64,000 nt of DNA, from NCBI RefSeq assembly GCF_009762795.1, contig NZ_CP046400.1:1651501-1715500 (forward strand). Reading direction: 5' to 3'. Under the pieces are notes generated by a model. The model did no database searches and was not told the DNA's origin. It was given only the letters and a program-made list of their open reading frames with translations. This DNA is from Pseudodesulfovibrio cashew (lineage in GTDB: Bacteria > Desulfobacterota > Desulfovibrionia > Desulfovibrionales > Desulfovibrionaceae). The translations under genes were made by a program, and so were the position numbers. Positions 24,851 to 35,297 of the stretch are shown one piece after another. Position 1 is the stretch's first letter; the number at the start of each line of letters is the position of its first letter.

Positions 24851-26953
24851 ATGCAATCGAACGCAAAATTCCACTCACTGCTCTGCCCGGACTCCATCGC
24901 CATTGTCGGCGCGTCACGGAATCCGGCCAAGCTTGGGCACGTGGTGGTTTCCAACCTGATCCGCTCTGGATACAAGGGGACCTTGTACCCCGTCAATCCT
25001 GCAGGGGGAGAAATCCTCGGCCTGTCCGTCATCCCGTCCATAGGCGAGTTGCCCTCGCCCCCGGACCTGGCCATCGTGGCCCTGCCGCGCGATCAGGTCC
25101 TGGACGCCATGCGCGAGCTGGAGACCGCCCAGGTTTCGGCCATCTGCGTGATTTCCGCCGGGTTCAGGGAGACCGGGCGCGACGGCTTCGAGCTGGAGAT
25201 GAAAATGGCGGAGCTGGCCCGGCGGCGGAACATCACCCTGCTCGGACCCAACTCATTAGGGCTGGTCAACACTGCCTGCGGCATGGACGCCACCATTGCC
25301 CAGACCCTGCCCAGCAAGGGCTCCATCGCCTTTTTCTCCCAGTCGGGTGCGCTCTGTTCAGCTATCCTGGATTGGGCCGACGGCGAGAACATCGGCTTTT
25401 CCAAGTTTCTGAGCCTGGGCAACAAGGCCGGGGTGTCCGAGGCCGACGTGCTCGAGGCCCTGGGCGACGACCCGGAGACCAAGGTCATCATCGGCTACCT
25501 GGAATCCGTTGACGACGGCGACAAATTTTTGCGCGAGGCGCGTGTGGTCACGGGGAAAAAACCCGTGATCATGATCAAGGCGGGCACCACCCAGGCCGGC
25601 GCACGGGCCACTTCCAGCCACACCGGCTCCATGGCCGGCTCGCTGGTGGCGAGCACTGCGGCGTTCCGCCAGGCGGGCATCATCGAGGTCCACGACCTGG
25701 AGGCGCTCTTCGCCCTGGCCCGTTCCTTTTCCAGCCAGCCCCTGCCCGAAGGGCCGAACCTGACCGTGGTCACCAACTCGGGCGGCCCCGGCATCCTGGC
25801 GGCGGACGCCTGCGAGGCGGCGGGGCTGAACCTGGCCCGTCCCTCCCAGAAGACTCTGGATATCCTGAGCGAAGCACTGCCGCCGTTTGCGGCCATCTAC
25901 AACCCCATCGACATCATCGGCGACGCCAAGGCCGACCGTTATCGCGTCACCCTCGAGGCCGTGGCGCAGGACGAGTTTACCGACGCCATCCTCGTGCTGC
26001 TGACGCCTACGGCGTCGGCGGAGATCGAGGAGACGGCCCAGGCGGTCATCGACGTGGCCGAGGGCTGCGACAAGCCTATTTTCGCCTGCTTCATGGGCGG
26101 GCAGCGCATCGGGCCCGGCCGGGACATGCTCATCAAGGCGGGCATCCCCTGCTACGGCTACCCAGAGCCCGCCATCGGCGCGGTCGAGGCCATGTATGCC
26201 CATTACCGCTGGCTGAATCGCCCCTACCCGGTGGAGGTCTGCTTCCGGCGCGACAAGGGACGCGCCGAGCGCATCATCGAAAAGGCCCACCGCATCGGCC
26301 TGGCCGAGCTGCCTTTCGAGGACGCCATGGAGATTGCCATGGCCTACGAGCTGCCCATCCCGGAGACACGGCTGGTGCGCACCAGCGACCAGGCCGTGCG
26401 CGCCGCCAAAAAGCTGGGCTACCCCGTGGCCCTGAAGGTGGTCTCCCCGCACCTGCGCAGCAAGAGCGACGTGGGCGGTGTGGCCCTGAACCTCAAGACC
26501 CCGCGCGAGCTGCGGGACGCCTGGATGGAGATCACCACTCGTTTCCAGCGCAAGCAGCCCGACGCCTATCTCGCCGGTTGTCTGGTTCAGACCATGGGGC
26601 CGCTCAAGGCGCGCGAGGTACTGGTCAAGTTCACCCAGGACCCGCAGTTCGGGCCGCTGGTTTCCTTTTCCCTGGCCGGGCCTTCGGCAGAGGTGCTCGG
26701 CGACGTGGCCTACCGGCTGGCCCCGCTGACGCTCCAGGACGCCCAGGATATCGTCCGTGAGATACGCAGCTTCCCGCTGTTGCGGGGCGCGCGCGGCGAG
26801 GAGCCGGTCAACCTGGCTGCCATCGAGGACATCCTGCTGTCCATGTCCCAGATGGCGACGGATTTTCCCGAGATCCGCGAGGCTGAACTCAGCCCCGTGC
26901 TGGTGGACGCCGAGGCGGCGTTGGTCACCGACCTTCGCTTGACCATAGGCTGA
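24851..26953 (+). CDS. Acetate-CoA ligase (ADP-forming) family protein
   Basis: The 700-residue single chain joins an alpha-type half and a beta-type half. The first has a CoA-binding domain (SIAIVGASRNPAKLGH, residues 15-30) and succinyl-CoA-ligase-like domains with the phosphohistidine motif ATSSHTGSMAGS near residue 256. The second is an ATP-grasp domain at about 470-700. Such enzymes convert acyl-CoA, ADP and phosphate to acid, CoA and ATP, or act on protein acetylation in PatZ-like relatives; there is no GNAT domain here. The next gene is a phosphotransacetylase-related protein, which supports acetyl-CoA metabolism. The ribosome site at the ATG is weak. Confidence 0.9.
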   Translation: MQSNAKFHSLLCPDSIAIVGASRNPAKLGHVVVSNLIRSGYKGTLYPVNPAGGEILGLSVIPSIGELPSPPDLAIVALPRDQVLDAMRELETAQVSAICVISAGFRETGRDGFELEMKMAELARRRNITLLGPNSLGLVNTACGMDATIAQTLPSKGSIAFFSQSGALCSAILDWADGENIGFSKFLSLGNKAGVSEADVLEALGDDPETKVIIGYLESVDDGDKFLREARVVTGKKPVIMIKAGTTQAGARATSSHTGSMAGSLVASTAAFRQAGIIEVHDLEALFALARSFSSQPLPEGPNLTVVTNSGGPGILAADACEAAGLNLARPSQKTLDILSEALPPFAAIYNPIDIIGDAKADRYRVTLEAVAQDEFTDAILVLLTPTASAEIEETAQAVIDVAEGCDKPIFACFMGGQRIGPGRDMLIKAGIPCYGYPEPAIGAVEAMYAHYRWLNRPYPVEVCFRRDKGRAERIIEKAHRIGLAELPFEDAMEIAMAYELPIPETRLVRTSDQAVRAAKKLGYPVALKVVSPHLRSKSDVGGVALNLKTPRELRDAWMEITTRFQRKQPDAYLAGCLVQTMGPLKAREVLVKFTQDPQFGPLVSFSLAGPSAEVLGDVAYRLAPLTLQDAQDIVREIRSFPLLRGARGEEPVNLAAIEDILLSMSQMATDFPEIREAELSPVLVDAEAALVTDLRLTIG

Positions 26954-27030
26954 AATTTGAGCAAAGTTATGAGGATGGAAAGCGGTGCGCAGCCGCCCCG
27001 TCCGCGAGACAACCCCTGAAGGAGAGAGGC

Positions 27031-28095
27031 ATGGCAGGTTTATACATCGGTTCGACCACCGGATACTCAGGCAAGAACATGATCGTCATGGGTATTGGCC
27101 TGCGGCTACAGAAGGAAGGCTTCAATGTCGCCTACATGAAGCCTGTCGGCGCCATGCCCATGGAAGTGGACGGCAAGCTGGGGGATGAGGACGCCGCCTT
27201 CGTGCAGGACGTGCTCGGCCTGGACGGCGACCCCGAGCAGGTTACCCCCGTGGTGGTCACCCAGGACTTCAAGGTCAAGGCCTTCACCGGCAAGGTGGAG
27301 GGGCTCCTGGACAAGATCGTGGACGGCTACAAGGCCCTCTCCGACTCCAAGGACGTCACCCTGGTGGCGGGGTCCGGCTCCATGTACTCCGGCAAGTACT
27401 GTGATACGGACGCCATCTCCGTGATCAAGAAGCTCGGCATCAAGGCCGTGGTCATCGACCGCTTCCAGAAAGAGCTCAAGTACGACTATCTGCTCATGAT
27501 GAAGGAGCACCTGGGCGACCTGCTGGCCGGCGTGGTGCTCAACGACGTGCCTCCCCATTTCATGGACGAAATTTCCCAGCTCCTGGGGCCGGTCCTGGAG
27601 TCCAAGGGCGTCAAAATCCTGGGCGTCATCCCGCGCGATCCGCTCATGGGCGCCATCAAGGTGGGCGACCTGGCAGACCGGCTGGGCGGCAAGATCATCT
27701 CCGCCCACAACAAGGCCGAGCGCGTGGTCGAGTCGTTCCTCATCGGCACCATGCAGGTGGAGAACTTCATGACCCACTTCCGCAAGAAGAAGAACTCCGC
27801 CATCATCGTTGGCGGCGACCGCTCCGACGTCCAGCTCGTGGCCCTGGAGGGCGACTGCCCCTGCCTGGTCCTGACCGGCAACCTCTATCCCAACGACATC
27901 ATCCTGACCCGTTCCGAGGTCCTGGAAACCCCGATCATCATGGTCCGCGAGGACACCTTCACCGTGGCCAAGAAGATGGACGACATCCTCTCCCGCCATA
28001 AGCTCCGCGACGCCATCAAGATCAAACAGGGCGCGGAACTGGTGGCGAACAACATCGACTTCCAGTACCTGAAGAAGGAGCTGGGGCTGAAGTAG
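27031..28095 (+). CDS. Phosphotransacetylase-family AAA/DRTGG protein
   Basis: The 354-residue protein corresponds to the N-terminal part of long Pta proteins without the catalytic domain. It has a dethiobiotin-synthetase-like P-loop (GSTTGYSGKNMIVMGIGLRL, residues 7-26) and a C-terminal DRTGG domain at about residues 215-325. In Desulfovibrio such a gene sits near lactate and acetate genes, and a regulatory role in acetyl-phosphate metabolism is supposed. AAGGAG precedes the ATG. It follows the acyl-CoA synthetase by 77 bp, probably in the same operon, and ends at a terminator. Confidence 0.87.
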   Translation: MAGLYIGSTTGYSGKNMIVMGIGLRLQKEGFNVAYMKPVGAMPMEVDGKLGDEDAAFVQDVLGLDGDPEQVTPVVVTQDFKVKAFTGKVEGLLDKIVDGYKALSDSKDVTLVAGSGSMYSGKYCDTDAISVIKKLGIKAVVIDRFQKELKYDYLLMMKEHLGDLLAGVVLNDVPPHFMDEISQLLGPVLESKGVKILGVIPRDPLMGAIKVGDLADRLGGKIISAHNKAERVVESFLIGTMQVENFMTHFRKKKNSAIIVGGDRSDVQLVALEGDCPCLVLTGNLYPNDIILTRSEVLETPIIMVREDTFTVAKKMDDILSRHKLRDAIKIKQGAELVANNIDFQYLKKELGLK

Positions 28096-28120
28096 CTTCT
28101 TAATACATTTCGACAACGCA

Positions 28121-28149
28121 AGGGGTCTCGAAAGAGGCCCCTTTTTTTG
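28121..28149 (+). terminator. Intrinsic terminator of the acyl-CoA synthetase operon
   Basis: AGGGGTCT-CGAA-AGAGGCCCCT-type hairpin followed by TTTTTTT, 26 bases after the stop. Confidence 0.85.
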
Positions 28150-28194
28150 TTCCGAAAACGGTGTTGCGCCGATGGGGAACTTTAAGCGTTCGCC

Positions 28195-29091
28195 TTATTG
28201 CCCCAGTCGGACGCCGCAGGCGATCATCCCGCATGCGACCAGCTGGGCGACGGTCAGGGTCTCGCCCAGCAGGAGCCAGCCCGCCATGAGCGCTACGGGC
28301 GGCACCAGATTGATGGCCAGGGCCGCTTTGCCTGCGGGCATCAAGGTCAGGGCCATGTTATACAGGCCGAACGCACCAAGCGAAACGAACAGGCCGAGAT
28401 AGGCCACGGCCACCCAGGCCTCGGTCGGGACCCGGACAAAGCCACCCGCGTCGTTCGCCAGAACCCACGGCAGGAAGAAGATTGCTCCGGCCACGCACTG
28501 CATGCCGGTCAGCCACCATGTGGGATAACGTGCCGAGAGCCGTTTCATGACGACCATATAGGCCGCCGCGCTGACCATGGCTCCCACCTCCAGGAGGTTG
28601 CCCAAGGCGGGATGGGGCGCGGTCTTGCCGGCGCCGCCCGTAAGGGAGAGCCACACGACGCCGCACATGGAGACGGCCAGGCCGAGCATGCCGTCCCGCG
28701 AGAGAGGTTCCTTGAGCGCCGCCCAGGCCCCGACCGCCACCAGTAGGGGGACCAGCGCGGAGATCATCCCTGCCTGGGAGGAGGTGGTCAGGCTGATGGC
28801 GTATCCCTCCAGCAGGAAATAGAGACACGGCTGCATGAGGCAGAGGAAGGCCAGGATCTTCCAGTCGCCCCGTTTGTATCGTGGTGCGGGAATCCGGCTG
28901 TGCATGATCGACACCAGCAGCGAGGCAAGGGCCATTCGCAGCCATATGGCGGTCATGGGCGTGAACCCGGACAGGGCCGCCTTGGTGGCTACGAACGATG
29001 TGCCCCAGAGCAGCACTGCTCCCGCCAGGCACAGCGGGCCGAGCAGGCCTCCCGAGCCAGCGCGGACGGCTGGAGAGGCGTCCTTGGTCAT
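28195..29091 (-). CDS. EamA/DMT-family transporter coupled to proline dehydrogenase
   Basis: The 298-residue protein has ten predicted membrane segments in two EamA repeats (LCLAGAVLLWGTSFVATKAAL and, in the second, INLVPPVALMAGWLLLGETLT). The ATG at 29091 overlaps the stop of the proline dehydrogenase gene in an ATGA, so translation is coupled. The AraC regulator upstream makes this a three-gene set parallel to the AraC/EamA pair at 20.7-22.5 kb. Export or uptake of an amino acid, perhaps proline or a product, is inference from context. Confidence 0.88.
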   Translation of the reverse strand: MTKDASPAVRAGSGGLLGPLCLAGAVLLWGTSFVATKAALSGFTPMTAIWLRMALASLLVSIMHSRIPAPRYKRGDWKILAFLCLMQPCLYFLLEGYAISLTTSSQAGMISALVPLLVAVGAWAALKEPLSRDGMLGLAVSMCGVVWLSLTGGAGKTAPHPALGNLLEVGAMVSAAAYMVVMKRLSARYPTWWLTGMQCVAGAIFFLPWVLANDAGGFVRVPTEAWVAVAYLGLFVSLGAFGLYNMALTLMPAGKAALAINLVPPVALMAGWLLLGETLTVAQLVACGMIACGVRLGQ

Positions 29092-30038
29092 CTTGCCGGA
29101 TTGAAGGCCGAGCGCAGCACGAACCCCAGGTTCTTCGGGTTTTCTCCCACGCGGCGGATGGAGTAGGGGAACCAGTCCCGGCCAAAGGGCAGGTAGAGGC
29201 GCAGGGCCACGCCTTGCTCCACCAGCTCCCGCTGGTAGTCCGGGCGCACGCCCAGCAGCATCTCCACTTCCCATTGGTCGTTTTCCCAGCCGTTCTCCCG
29301 GGCCACGTGACGGGCAAAGGAGACCATGGCATGGTCGTGGGTGCCGAAGACCGGATATACGCCGCGCTCCCTGGCCTTGGGTGAGAGCAGGGTGACGATG
29401 GCTTTCCGGTAAGCGTCGTCCCGCTCGCGCCTGCCGGTCACTGCCTTGGAGCGGGGCTCGGCGAACGCGCCCTTGACCAGCCGGACCATGGCCCCGGACT
29501 CCACGAGCCGCGCCAGGTCGTCCTGTGTGCGGTGCAGGTAGGCCTGGACGGTCACGGCCACGGGCAGCCCCTGGTCGCGCAGGTGGTGGTAGAGACTTAG
29601 TGTGGGGTCCGTAACCGAGGCATCCTCCATGTCGAGCATGAGGGCGTTCCGGCCTTTCCCGGCGTTGTCCGCAACGGCCTTGGCCAGGGCGAGGGCGTTG
29701 TCGCGGCACTCGTCCCAGGAGCGCATGGCCCCGGCCTGGGTCGGGTCCACCGAGATGTGGACGTCCAGCCCGGTCTCGCCGAGCCCGTCGGCGCAGCGGG
29801 CCAGCCGGTCCACCGTGGCCCGGATCTCTGCCGGGTCGTCCACATATTCGCCAAGGTAGAACAGGGACGCCGTGATCCCGGCGGTTTTCAGTTCCTGCGC
29901 TCGGGCCAGGCCGCCGATCACGTCCTCGCCTCCCACGAAGCGGCGGGCAAACCCGGCCATGCGGGGCGAGCCCTGCATCCAGGCGGTCACGCGACCGCTC
30001 CGGGCCAGTCCGATCATCATCTTCTGCCACAACAGCAT
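29088..30038 (-). CDS. Monofunctional proline dehydrogenase
   Basis: The 316-residue protein fits the PRODH TIM barrel, which oxidises proline to pyrroline-5-carboxylate with FAD and passes electrons to the quinone pool. The C-terminal motif YLPFGRDWFPYSIRRVGEN holds the paired Arg residues that bind the proline carboxylate. Upstream, MLDMEDASVTDP, VTVQAYLHRT and VRLVKGAFAEP match conserved barrel strands. AGGAGG precedes the ATG at 30038. The P5C dehydrogenase usually paired with it is not in the window. Confidence 0.9.
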   Translation of the reverse strand: MLLWQKMMIGLARSGRVTAWMQGSPRMAGFARRFVGGEDVIGGLARAQELKTAGITASLFYLGEYVDDPAEIRATVDRLARCADGLGETGLDVHISVDPTQAGAMRSWDECRDNALALAKAVADNAGKGRNALMLDMEDASVTDPTLSLYHHLRDQGLPVAVTVQAYLHRTQDDLARLVESGAMVRLVKGAFAEPRSKAVTGRRERDDAYRKAIVTLLSPKARERGVYPVFGTHDHAMVSFARHVARENGWENDQWEVEMLLGVRPDYQRELVEQGVALRLYLPFGRDWFPYSIRRVGENPKNLGFVLRSAFNPAR

Positions 30039-30117
30039 GGGGTCCTCCTTTGTCTGGAGCCCCCTGCCTACGGAACGCGGCGGACGATGTCTGGTATGAA
30101 ATTGCGGAAATGCGGGA

Positions 30118-30972
30118 TCAGTTTCCGGTTTCTTCGGCCTGCTGGTATTGTTTGGGGGTGGCTCCTGTGTGCTGCTTGAACACGCGGGTGAAGTGGGACT
30201 GGTCCACGAACCCGGCCTCGGCGGCGGCTTCGCTGATGGAGCGTCCGGCGGCCAGCAGCCGCTTGCCCATGTCCACGCGAAGCTGGGTCTGGTAGGCGTG
30301 GGGCGGCAGCCCGGTCCGCTCCCGAAAGACGCGCAGCAGATGGTAGCGGCTCAGGTGCGCTCTCTCGGCCAGCTCGTCGAGGCTGACCTTTTCGCTCAAC
30401 TGGGCGGACAGGTGCACGGCGGCGAGCTGCACGGCCAGGTCGGCGTTGGTCGGGTCGCCTTTCTCTTCCTGTTTCGGCGGCTCGAGCAGGGCATGGCGCA
30501 GGAGCAGATCGGCCAGCGCCTGGAAGAGCAGGCTCTCCTTCTCCAGTCGGCCCGCGCCTTCGGCCACTGCGTTAAACAGCGCCAGCCACGTTGCGGTGAG
30601 GTCCGGGTCGTCCACAACGGGGTCGGGAAAGGCCGGGGCCGTGACCCTGCGCCCGAATACCTCGGTGCCCACGTTCTCAAGCTGTTCAGCGTCCACGTAA
30701 AACATTCGGTAGGTCAGGCCCTGGTCGGAGTCCGGGTTGCAGGCGTGCACCGCGCCGGGGCCGATGAGCGCGATCTGCCCGGCCCGTGCCGCGTGTTCGG
30801 CTCCGTCCAGAAGGAAGACCGTGCTCCCGCCCTCGATCAGGCCGATGGAGTAGGCCGGGTGGGTGTGCTTGCGGAACGCTTCGTCGTTGTAGCTGGAATA
30901 GCGGAATTCCACGCCCGGCAGATCCGGGTCCCTCCAGAAGCGCACGTCGTTGCTGTCCTGTGTCTTGCTCAT
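30118..30972 (-). CDS. AraC-family transcriptional regulator
   Basis: The 284-residue protein has an N-terminal cupin domain (HTHPAYSIGLIEGG; GLTYRMFYVD) and C-terminal AraC DNA-binding domain (LDELAERAHLSRYHLLRVFRERTG; SEAAAEAGFVDQSHFTRVFKQHTGATPKQY). It is clearly paralogous to the regulator at 20727. It lies 79 bp upstream of the proline dehydrogenase/EamA pair on the same strand and probably controls that pair. It is divergent from the MATE transporter. Confidence 0.92.
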   Translation of the reverse strand: MSKTQDSNDVRFWRDPDLPGVEFRYSSYNDEAFRKHTHPAYSIGLIEGGSTVFLLDGAEHAARAGQIALIGPGAVHACNPDSDQGLTYRMFYVDAEQLENVGTEVFGRRVTAPAFPDPVVDDPDLTATWLALFNAVAEGAGRLEKESLLFQALADLLLRHALLEPPKQEEKGDPTNADLAVQLAAVHLSAQLSEKVSLDELAERAHLSRYHLLRVFRERTGLPPHAYQTQLRVDMGKRLLAAGRSISEAAAEAGFVDQSHFTRVFKQHTGATPKQYQQAEETGN

Positions 30973-31089
30973 GACCGGACCCTACCGCTGCCCGGAAGGC
31001 TGCGTCAACCGGCTTTGCCTTGCGCACTCCGTCTTAAAAGACTGTATCCCGGAGCGGGAACCGGGTATGCTCCCCGAGTGAGCCCGTCC

Positions 31090-32433
31090 ATGACAGATAC
31101 GACCGACCTGACCACGCGTCCCATCCCCGAGGTGATCCGCCAGGTGGCGGTGCCCGCCTCGGTGGGGTATTTCTTCCACACCATGTTCAATGTGGTGGAC
31201 ACCTGGTGGGCCGGGCGAATCGACACCGAGGCCGTGGCCGCGCTGTCCCTGTCCCTGCCTGTCTATTTCATCATCACTTCCCTGGCCAGCGGCATCGGCA
31301 CGGGCTCCACCGCGCTCATGGGCGCGGCCCTGGGGGGAAGGGATCGGGATCGGGCTTCGCTGGTGGCCGTGCAGATGCTCGGTTTCGGCGTGTTCGTGTC
31401 CGCGCTCCTGGCCTGGTTCGGGCTGACCTTTTCCCCGGCCATCTTCAGTTGGCTCGGGGCAGAGGGCAGGTATCTGGACACCTGCCTGGCCTATATGAAC
31501 CCCATCTTCGCCTGCAACTTCACCACGGTCTTTCTCTACCTGTTCAACGCCATCCTCCAGTCCCAGGGCGATACCAAATCCTTCCGCAACGTACTGGTGT
31601 TCACCGCGTTGCTTAACGTGGCCCTGGACCCGTGGTTCGTGTTGGGCGGTTTCGGCCTGCCCGCCATGGGGCTGGCCGGGGTGGCCTGGGCCACCGTGGC
31701 GCTTCAGGCCTGCGGTGTGGTCTATCTCGGCTTCAAGGCGCGGCGGACCGGGCTGATGTGCACCGGGGGCGGGCGCAACCTCATCCCCCACCCGCGCATC
31801 TACGCGGAGATCGCACACCAGGGCTTCCCCGCGGCCCTCAATTTCATGACCATCGCCCTGGGCTTCTTCGTCATCTTCCGCTTCGTCTCGCGCTTCGGAC
31901 CCGAGGCGAGCGCGGCGTACGGCATCGCCACCCGCATCGACCAGATCGTGCTCCTGCCGACCATCGGCCTGAACGTGGCCTCTCTGACCATCACCGCCCA
32001 GAACTACGGTGCGGGACGGATGAACCGCATCCGCGAAGCCATGGGCAAGAACCTCAAGTACGGCGCGATGCTGCTCCTTCCGCTGTCGCTGCCCATCCTG
32101 CTCTTTGCCGCCCCGCTCATGTCCATCTTCACTTCCGACCAGGCCGCCATCGCCATCGGGGCGGAGTACCTGCGCATCGACGCCTTTACCCTGTACGGCT
32201 ACGTGGTGATCATGGTCTCCACCTCGGTGCTCCAGGGCATGAAACGGCCCCTGTTCGCCATCTGGCTGGGAGCCTCCCGCCAGGTGGTCGCGCCGTGGCT
32301 GTTCTTCACCGTGTTCTGCACCTGGCTTGGCTACGGCACTATCGCCATCTGGCTCTCCATCTTCGTTATCGTCTGGGTTTCGGCCCTGGTGGCCTACCGG
32401 TTCGCGCGCGGGACGTTGCGGCGGATGGCGTGA
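31090..32433 (+). CDS. MATE-family efflux transporter
   Basis: The 447-residue protein has 12 predicted membrane segments and MATE-type repeats: VVDTWWAGRIDTEAVAALSL in the first half and AAYGIATRIDQIVLLPTIGLNVASLTITAQNYGAG in the second. These are the conserved MATE loops. Such carriers use sodium or proton gradients to expel drugs or metabolites. The ATG at 31090 has only a weak ribosome site (GAGTGAG). No regulator other than the divergent AraC gene is adjacent. Confidence 0.92.
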   Translation: MTDTTDLTTRPIPEVIRQVAVPASVGYFFHTMFNVVDTWWAGRIDTEAVAALSLSLPVYFIITSLASGIGTGSTALMGAALGGRDRDRASLVAVQMLGFGVFVSALLAWFGLTFSPAIFSWLGAEGRYLDTCLAYMNPIFACNFTTVFLYLFNAILQSQGDTKSFRNVLVFTALLNVALDPWFVLGGFGLPAMGLAGVAWATVALQACGVVYLGFKARRTGLMCTGGGRNLIPHPRIYAEIAHQGFPAALNFMTIALGFFVIFRFVSRFGPEASAAYGIATRIDQIVLLPTIGLNVASLTITAQNYGAGRMNRIREAMGKNLKYGAMLLLPLSLPILLFAAPLMSIFTSDQAAIAIGAEYLRIDAFTLYGYVVIMVSTSVLQGMKRPLFAIWLGASRQVVAPWLFFTVFCTWLGYGTIAIWLSIFVIVWVSALVAYRFARGTLRRMA

Positions 32434-32543
32434 CCCTGGCTCGTCCGGCCGGGAAGGGCGGGGCAAAGCCCTCGACGAACCCGCCCCGGGCGTGCTACTG
32501 AACCGCAAAAAAGAAGGGGGCTCACCGGTTTCTTTCTTTTTCT

Positions 32544-32599
32544 CCGCCCGGCACCCTGACTGCGTTGGTCAAGGCCATTTCCCACCGGGCGGTTTTTTT
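32544..32599 (+). terminator. Terminator downstream of the MATE gene
   Basis: CCGCCCGG (32544-32551) pairs with CCGGGCGG (32585-32592) and is followed by TTTTTTT. The long loop contains a smaller CCTGAC/GTCAAGG hairpin. It is close enough to the next gene (32626) to act as a leader terminator instead. Confidence 0.72.
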
Positions 32600-32625
32600 C
32601 CTCCAGTGATCAGGGAGATAGCATT

Positions 32626-32820
32626 ATGGAAAAGTATCAGAAGCAGGCCCTTCAGGTCGCCAAGGAAGTGGTGATCAAGTTTATCGAGGTGGGGCGCATT
32701 TCCCCCAATAATTTCGGGCAGAATTTCGACGTGATTTACAAGGACGTCATCCGCACCATCTCCGGCGAGACCGCCGGGGACGGTTCGCGCGAGGCCGAAC
32801 CGGCGGAACAGGGCGAATGA
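32626..32820 (+). CDS. 64-residue conserved small protein coupled to ubiE
   Basis: The N-terminal 45 residues (KQALQVAKEVVIKFIEVGRISPNNF...) look like two amphipathic helices; the acidic tail looks disordered. AGGGAG precedes the ATG at 32626. Its stop overlaps the ubiE start in ATGATGA, so the two are translated together. The family resembles small proteins seen next to ubiE in Desulfovibrio. No function is known; a role linked to menaquinone is only suggested by position. Confidence 0.75.
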   Translation: MEKYQKQALQVAKEVVIKFIEVGRISPNNFGQNFDVIYKDVIRTISGETAGDGSREAEPAEQGE

Positions 32821-33575
32821 TGACGAAGCCCGAGTGCCGGTCCGCCACGGGAGCGTCCACCCACGCCGAGCACGGCAAGCGGGTGGCCGCCATGTTCGGC
32901 CGCATCGCCGGTTGGTACGATTTTCTCAACCACGCCCTCTCCGGGGGCCAGGACATCTACTGGCGTTATCGGCTGGCCAAGGCTGCCCGTCCCGCGTCCG
33001 GGGAGACCCTTCTGGACCTGGCCGCCGGGACCATGGACGTGTCCGTGGAGTTGCTCCGGCAGTACCCGGACTGCAAGGTCGCGGCCCTGGATTTCGCTCT
33101 GCCCATGCTGGAGAACGGAAAGGCCAAGAAGCTGAAGGGTGGTCGTGAGGACGCCATTTTCCCGGTTCAGGCAGACGGGCGGGCCCTGCCGCTGCCCGAC
33201 GAGTCCATGGGCGCTGCCACCATCGCCTTCGGCATCCGCAACATCCTGCCGCGCGAGGACGCCTACAGGGAGTTCTTCCGCGTGCTCAAGCCGGGCGCGC
33301 GCCTCTGCATCCTGGAGTTCGGCACCGGCTCCAAGCGGGTCTGGAAGGGCGTATACAATTTTTATCTGGACAAGCTGCTGCCGTTCATCGGCGACCGCAT
33401 CTCCGGCGACCCGGGCGCGTACCGTTATTTGGCGGAAACCATCAAGACGTTTCCTGATGAGCGGGCCCTGGCCAGGGAGATGGTCGACGCTGGGTTCGAG
33501 CGCGTTTATCACGTGCCCATGATGTCCGGTATCGTCTACCTGCACGTGGGCGAAAAGCCCGCAGCCGGGGAATAG
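32817..33575 (+). CDS. ubiE: Demethylmenaquinone methyltransferase (UbiE/MenG)
   Basis: The enzyme makes the last step of menaquinone synthesis, C-methylating demethylmenaquinone with SAM. The 252-residue protein has FGRIAGWYDFLNHALSGGQD, motif I LLDLAAGTMDVSVEL, the post-motif AFGIRN and LEFGTGSK, all diagnostic of UbiE/MenG. Starts at 32817 or 32820 are both possible because of the ATGATG. mqnB and the polyprenyl synthase downstream belong to the same quinone pathway. Confidence 0.95.
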   Translation: MMTKPECRSATGASTHAEHGKRVAAMFGRIAGWYDFLNHALSGGQDIYWRYRLAKAARPASGETLLDLAAGTMDVSVELLRQYPDCKVAALDFALPMLENGKAKKLKGGREDAIFPVQADGRALPLPDESMGAATIAFGIRNILPREDAYREFFRVLKPGARLCILEFGTGSKRVWKGVYNFYLDKLLPFIGDRISGDPGAYRYLAETIKTFPDERALAREMVDAGFERVYHVPMMSGIVYLHVGEKPAAGE

Positions 33576-33599
33576 GGGGAGCGGTCCCGTGCAGGGAGG

Positions 33600-33650
33600 C
33601 TAATCCCTGGCGCTGCCGTAGTCGTAGCGGAGCTACGGCGAGGATTGGTT
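33600..33650. repeat. Hairpin between convergent ubiE and DUF2065 genes
   Basis: Nested stems AATCC/GGATT (33602-33606 with 33642-33646) and GCCGTAG/CTACGGC (33615-33621 with 33633-33639). There is no T run. The layout recalls family A, including the CGAGG between the inner and outer stems, but sequence identity is low. Confidence 0.5.
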
Positions 33651-33696
33651 TGCGGCCGGCAATGACGCGATTACCACGCTATCGACAACCCGACCG

Positions 33697-33903
33697 TTAT
33701 AAGGCTAAAGATTGGCCGAAGGATATGACGAGGAGGCCAAGGATAATGGCCGCCAGTCCGATGAAACGCAGGAATTTCGGCGGTTGTTCCGCCAGCTTGA
33801 CGAGCATGAGCGGCATGCGTTCGGCAAAGAGGAAATAGGGAACGCCCTCGAAGACCAGGGCCAGACCTATGGCTGAAAAAAGCAGGGACCAGTCGATGTT
33901 CAT
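33697..33903 (-). CDS. DUF2065 small membrane protein
   Basis: The 68-residue protein has two membrane segments, about residues 5-25 and 45-64, with a LVFEGVPYFLFAERM segment after the first. It matches DUF2065, a family of unknown function often near hflC or purA elsewhere. The ATG at 33903 gives the usual family length; a GTG at 33939 would extend it by 12 residues. It is divergent from the sugar dehydrogenase. Confidence 0.8.
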   Translation of the reverse strand: MNIDWSLLFSAIGLALVFEGVPYFLFAERMPLMLVKLAEQPPKFLRFIGLAAIILGLLVISFGQSLAL

Positions 33904-33971
33904 ACGGTACTGATAGCCGGGAACCCCGACGGTGTCCACCTGACTTAATAACGATAGCGAAGAGTGGTATA

Positions 33972-35288
<1,317 letters not shown>

Positions 35289-35297
35289 GTAATACTG

